A DNA stretch of 7,317 nucleotides from positions 1-7,317 of the forward strand of contig CAIZGQ010000127.1 of assembly GCA_903932565.1 (NCBI GenBank), given 5' to 3'. Origin of the DNA: an uncultured Hyphomicrobiales bacterium (GTDB lineage Bacteria > Pseudomonadota > Alphaproteobacteria > Rhizobiales > Beijerinckiaceae). Positions 5,786 through 7,317 of the stretch are shown here, piece after piece. A program made the position numbers and the translations under genes. The notes beneath the pieces were generated by a model. That model saw only the letters and a list, made by a program, of their open reading frames with translations. It did not search any database and had not been told where the DNA came from. The stretch's first letter is position 1, and every line of letters begins with the position of its first letter.

Positions 5786-6841
5786 TCAGCTTTCAGCGGT
5801 AGGGCTGAACCTTTTGAAACAATGTGCCATTGCTGCCCTGCCGAAAAGCATATCTTCCCAAAGGCCCGCCACAAAATCCCAAGAGCGATTGGCGTGGCGC
5901 GTCTGTGCAGCAACTCCCAATAAACGTGCAAGATCATGATCGGTCCCAATGAGTCGGGCCTTGGTCACAAAGTCGTTTTCGTCCTTGCACAGAAAACCAT
6001 CAACGCCGTGACTCACGCGTTCCCTGAGAGCTCCAAATCCCATGGTAATCACAGGAAGTCCGATACACTGGGCCTCAGCCGCAGCGAGGCAAAAGGTCTC
6101 ATCCTCCGCTCCGGGATAAAGCATGGCGGTGGCGCTTTGATACACGTCGATCATTTGACGTTTGGTCAAACGGCCATGGCGGATCACGCGCGGCGCATCC
6201 CCAATATCTGAGAGCGACGCGCTCCCTAAAAGGTGCAGTTCTGCATGGGGTAAGCTGGGAGCGATGCCTTGGCACCAAAGGCGCAACACCCTGTCGAGCC
6301 CGCGATGGGGCTGCGAAGCAAACACAAAGCGCACTGGCTCTGAGGATTCATGACGCGCACATGCAGCATTCAAAAATGCAGCATCGATCCCATGGCCAAT
6401 CACATCTCGACTCAAAAACCGATAGGGCGCCGTTCGGGCCTCAAGATCGTGGCTTGGAAAGACAGCGCGGGGCCGATGACGAACCAGCGGCAAAACGTAA
6501 TTTTTGCGCAATGCTTTCTCGAAGCGAAGTGGATTGTGCATCCAGTAAACCGGCGCTGCACCACACACGTCGAAATAGTCAAAATCGCTCGCGATATTGC
6601 TGACAACAAGATGATCAAATTTTCGCGTTACAGCAGCTTCAAATCCAAGATGAACCAACCCCAATGAATCGGTCTTTTCATCTGAGCCCGGTCGGCCGCT
6701 CAGAGCAACGCTATGACCCCGCGCTGCCAGCGCACGCGCCAATTCGAGGTTGCAGGCCTCAATGCCACCGAGTGAGAGCTCGCTCGTCGATGCCGTGACC
6801 TCGATGTCCGGCAGGCGGCATACAAATAGAATTTTGCTCAT
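5786..6841 (-). CDS. Glycosyltransferase family 4 (GT-B) protein
   Basis: A 351-residue glycosyltransferase with two Rossmann-like halves, expected to move a sugar from a nucleotide-sugar onto a glycan or lipid acceptor at the cytoplasmic face of the membrane. The N-terminal half opens MSKILFVCRLPDIEV and has the GGIE loop (25-28) followed by LELARALAARGHSVAL. The IGHGID segment (148-153) is at the domain junction. The C-terminal half has FASQPHRGLDRVL (174-186), HGRLTKRQMIDVYQSATAMLYP (222-243) and the retaining-enzyme EX7E motif with Glu248 and Glu256, followed by GLPVIT. The ATG at 6841 is chosen because the protein then begins directly with the first beta strand; the frame stays open to ATG 6871 and TTG 6895. 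None has a strong Shine-Dalgarno. Sugar donor and acceptor cannot be told. There are no other polysaccharide genes in the window. Confidence 0.88.
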   Translation of the reverse strand: MSKILFVCRLPDIEVTASTSELSLGGIEACNLELARALAARGHSVALSGRPGSDEKTDSLGLVHLGFEAAVTRKFDHLVVSNIASDFDYFDVCGAAPVYWMHNPLRFEKALRKNYVLPLVRHRPRAVFPSHDLEARTAPYRFLSRDVIGHGIDAAFLNAACARHESSEPVRFVFASQPHRGLDRVLRLWCQGIAPSLPHAELHLLGSASLSDIGDAPRVIRHGRLTKRQMIDVYQSATAMLYPGAEDETFCLAAAEAQCIGLPVITMGFGALRERVSHGVDGFLCKDENDFVTKARLIGTDHDLARLLGVAAQTRHANRSWDFVAGLWEDMLFGRAAMAHCFKRFSPTAES

Positions 6842-7317
6842 CAAACCAAACCCAAACGACGCTCCGGGCATAGTTGAAATCTTGGTAGAGCTCAAGCCTA
6901 TTCAACACGAGGCTCAAATCTCCCAACTCGCACTCTTTTTTGCTGCACAGGCTGATAGATTGCGTTCGTTCAAAGCATGAATCGGTAACTGGCCTGCCCC
7001 CGCTGAAATGGTCCACCGAATGGAATCATGTTGTCCCGTGAGTTGGATTGCCAGCAGATACAGGCTCGTAGCGTTCAGACGCTGCTGTTTGCGCCGTCCC
7101 GGGGACAACCGGTCGATGAGATCATGCCGAGCCGTGTGCAGAACCAGGTTGACGCAGTCGTGCTGGCGCTGTCCGCTATCTCGCCGGCCATGGCACGCAC
7201 GTGTGCATCCCCGCGACACGGGTTGTCTTGTTCAATCATGACGTTCGGCGGCATGGACGCGGCGCGGTAACTGACCATCAACATCAAGGACGATCAGTCG
7301 ATCGTGGGCGATGATGA
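6842..7317. other. Unassigned right end, no supportable gene
   Basis: The first part (to about 7020) must hold the promoter of the leftward glycosyltransferase; I see no clear -35/-10 pair. From about 7028 the DNA becomes visibly richer in G and C, and all three of these overlapping frames stay open for 70-100 codons: plus 7028-7270, minus 7219-6914 (GTG start) and minus 7287-7075. None has a good ribosome binding site and none of the translations resembles a family I know. The plus frame from 7028 ends at TAA 7268-7270 but is open again immediately after it (LTINIKDDQSIVGDD) to the window edge, which could mean a gene broken by a nonsense change or chance in GC-rich DNA. Confidence 0.35.

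Noticed and set aside
6842..6895. N-terminal extension of the glycosyltransferase to ATG 6871 or TTG 6895
   Set aside because: The extra residues precede the first beta strand that normally begins GT-B proteins, and neither start has a convincing ribosome binding site, though the chosen start does not have a strong one either.

Overview
The window looks like a chromosomal stretch from an alphaproteobacterium. The reasons are a near-perfect EcfG-type general-stress promoter (GGAAC, 17 bases, CGTT) in front of a Dps gene, a small-glycine-rich membrane protein of a kind common in Rhizobiales and Acetobacteraceae genomes (often labelled 'PhnA-like'), and a PHB-depolymerase-type esterase. I cannot fix the genus. 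There are no rRNA or tRNA genes, no CRISPR array and no recognisable insertion sequence.

Layout, left to right. Positions 1-382, minus strand: the 5' part of a membrane protein gene that runs off the left edge, preceded by a 25-residue membrane microprotein gene that was too short to be obvious. Positions 383-686: non-coding. Positions 687-1730, minus: an esterase of the PHB depolymerase family with a complete Ser-Asp-His triad. Positions 1731-2050: a divergent regulatory region with a candidate sigma-70-type promoter and leader hairpin for the esterase on one side, and the EcfG-type promoter for dps on the other. Positions 2051-2587, plus: dps with all five ferroxidase-site residues. Positions 2764-5097, plus: a molybdopterin oxidoreductase of the FdhF/YdeP family. 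Positions 5232-5699, minus: a four-helix membrane protein resembling DUF2269, starting at TTG. Positions 5786-6841, minus: a GT4-type glycosyltransferase. Positions 6842-7317: no gene I can support.

A plausible theme is stress physiology. Dps stores iron and shields DNA under general-stress control, YdeP relatives are linked to acid resistance in E. coli, and the PhnA-like and DUF2269-like proteins are small envelope proteins. That theme is inference; only dps carries a visible stress promoter. I found no convincing new multi-gene system. The observations most worth following are the EcfG promoter that settles the dps start, the 25-residue microprotein, the esterase leader hairpin, and the unassigned right end.
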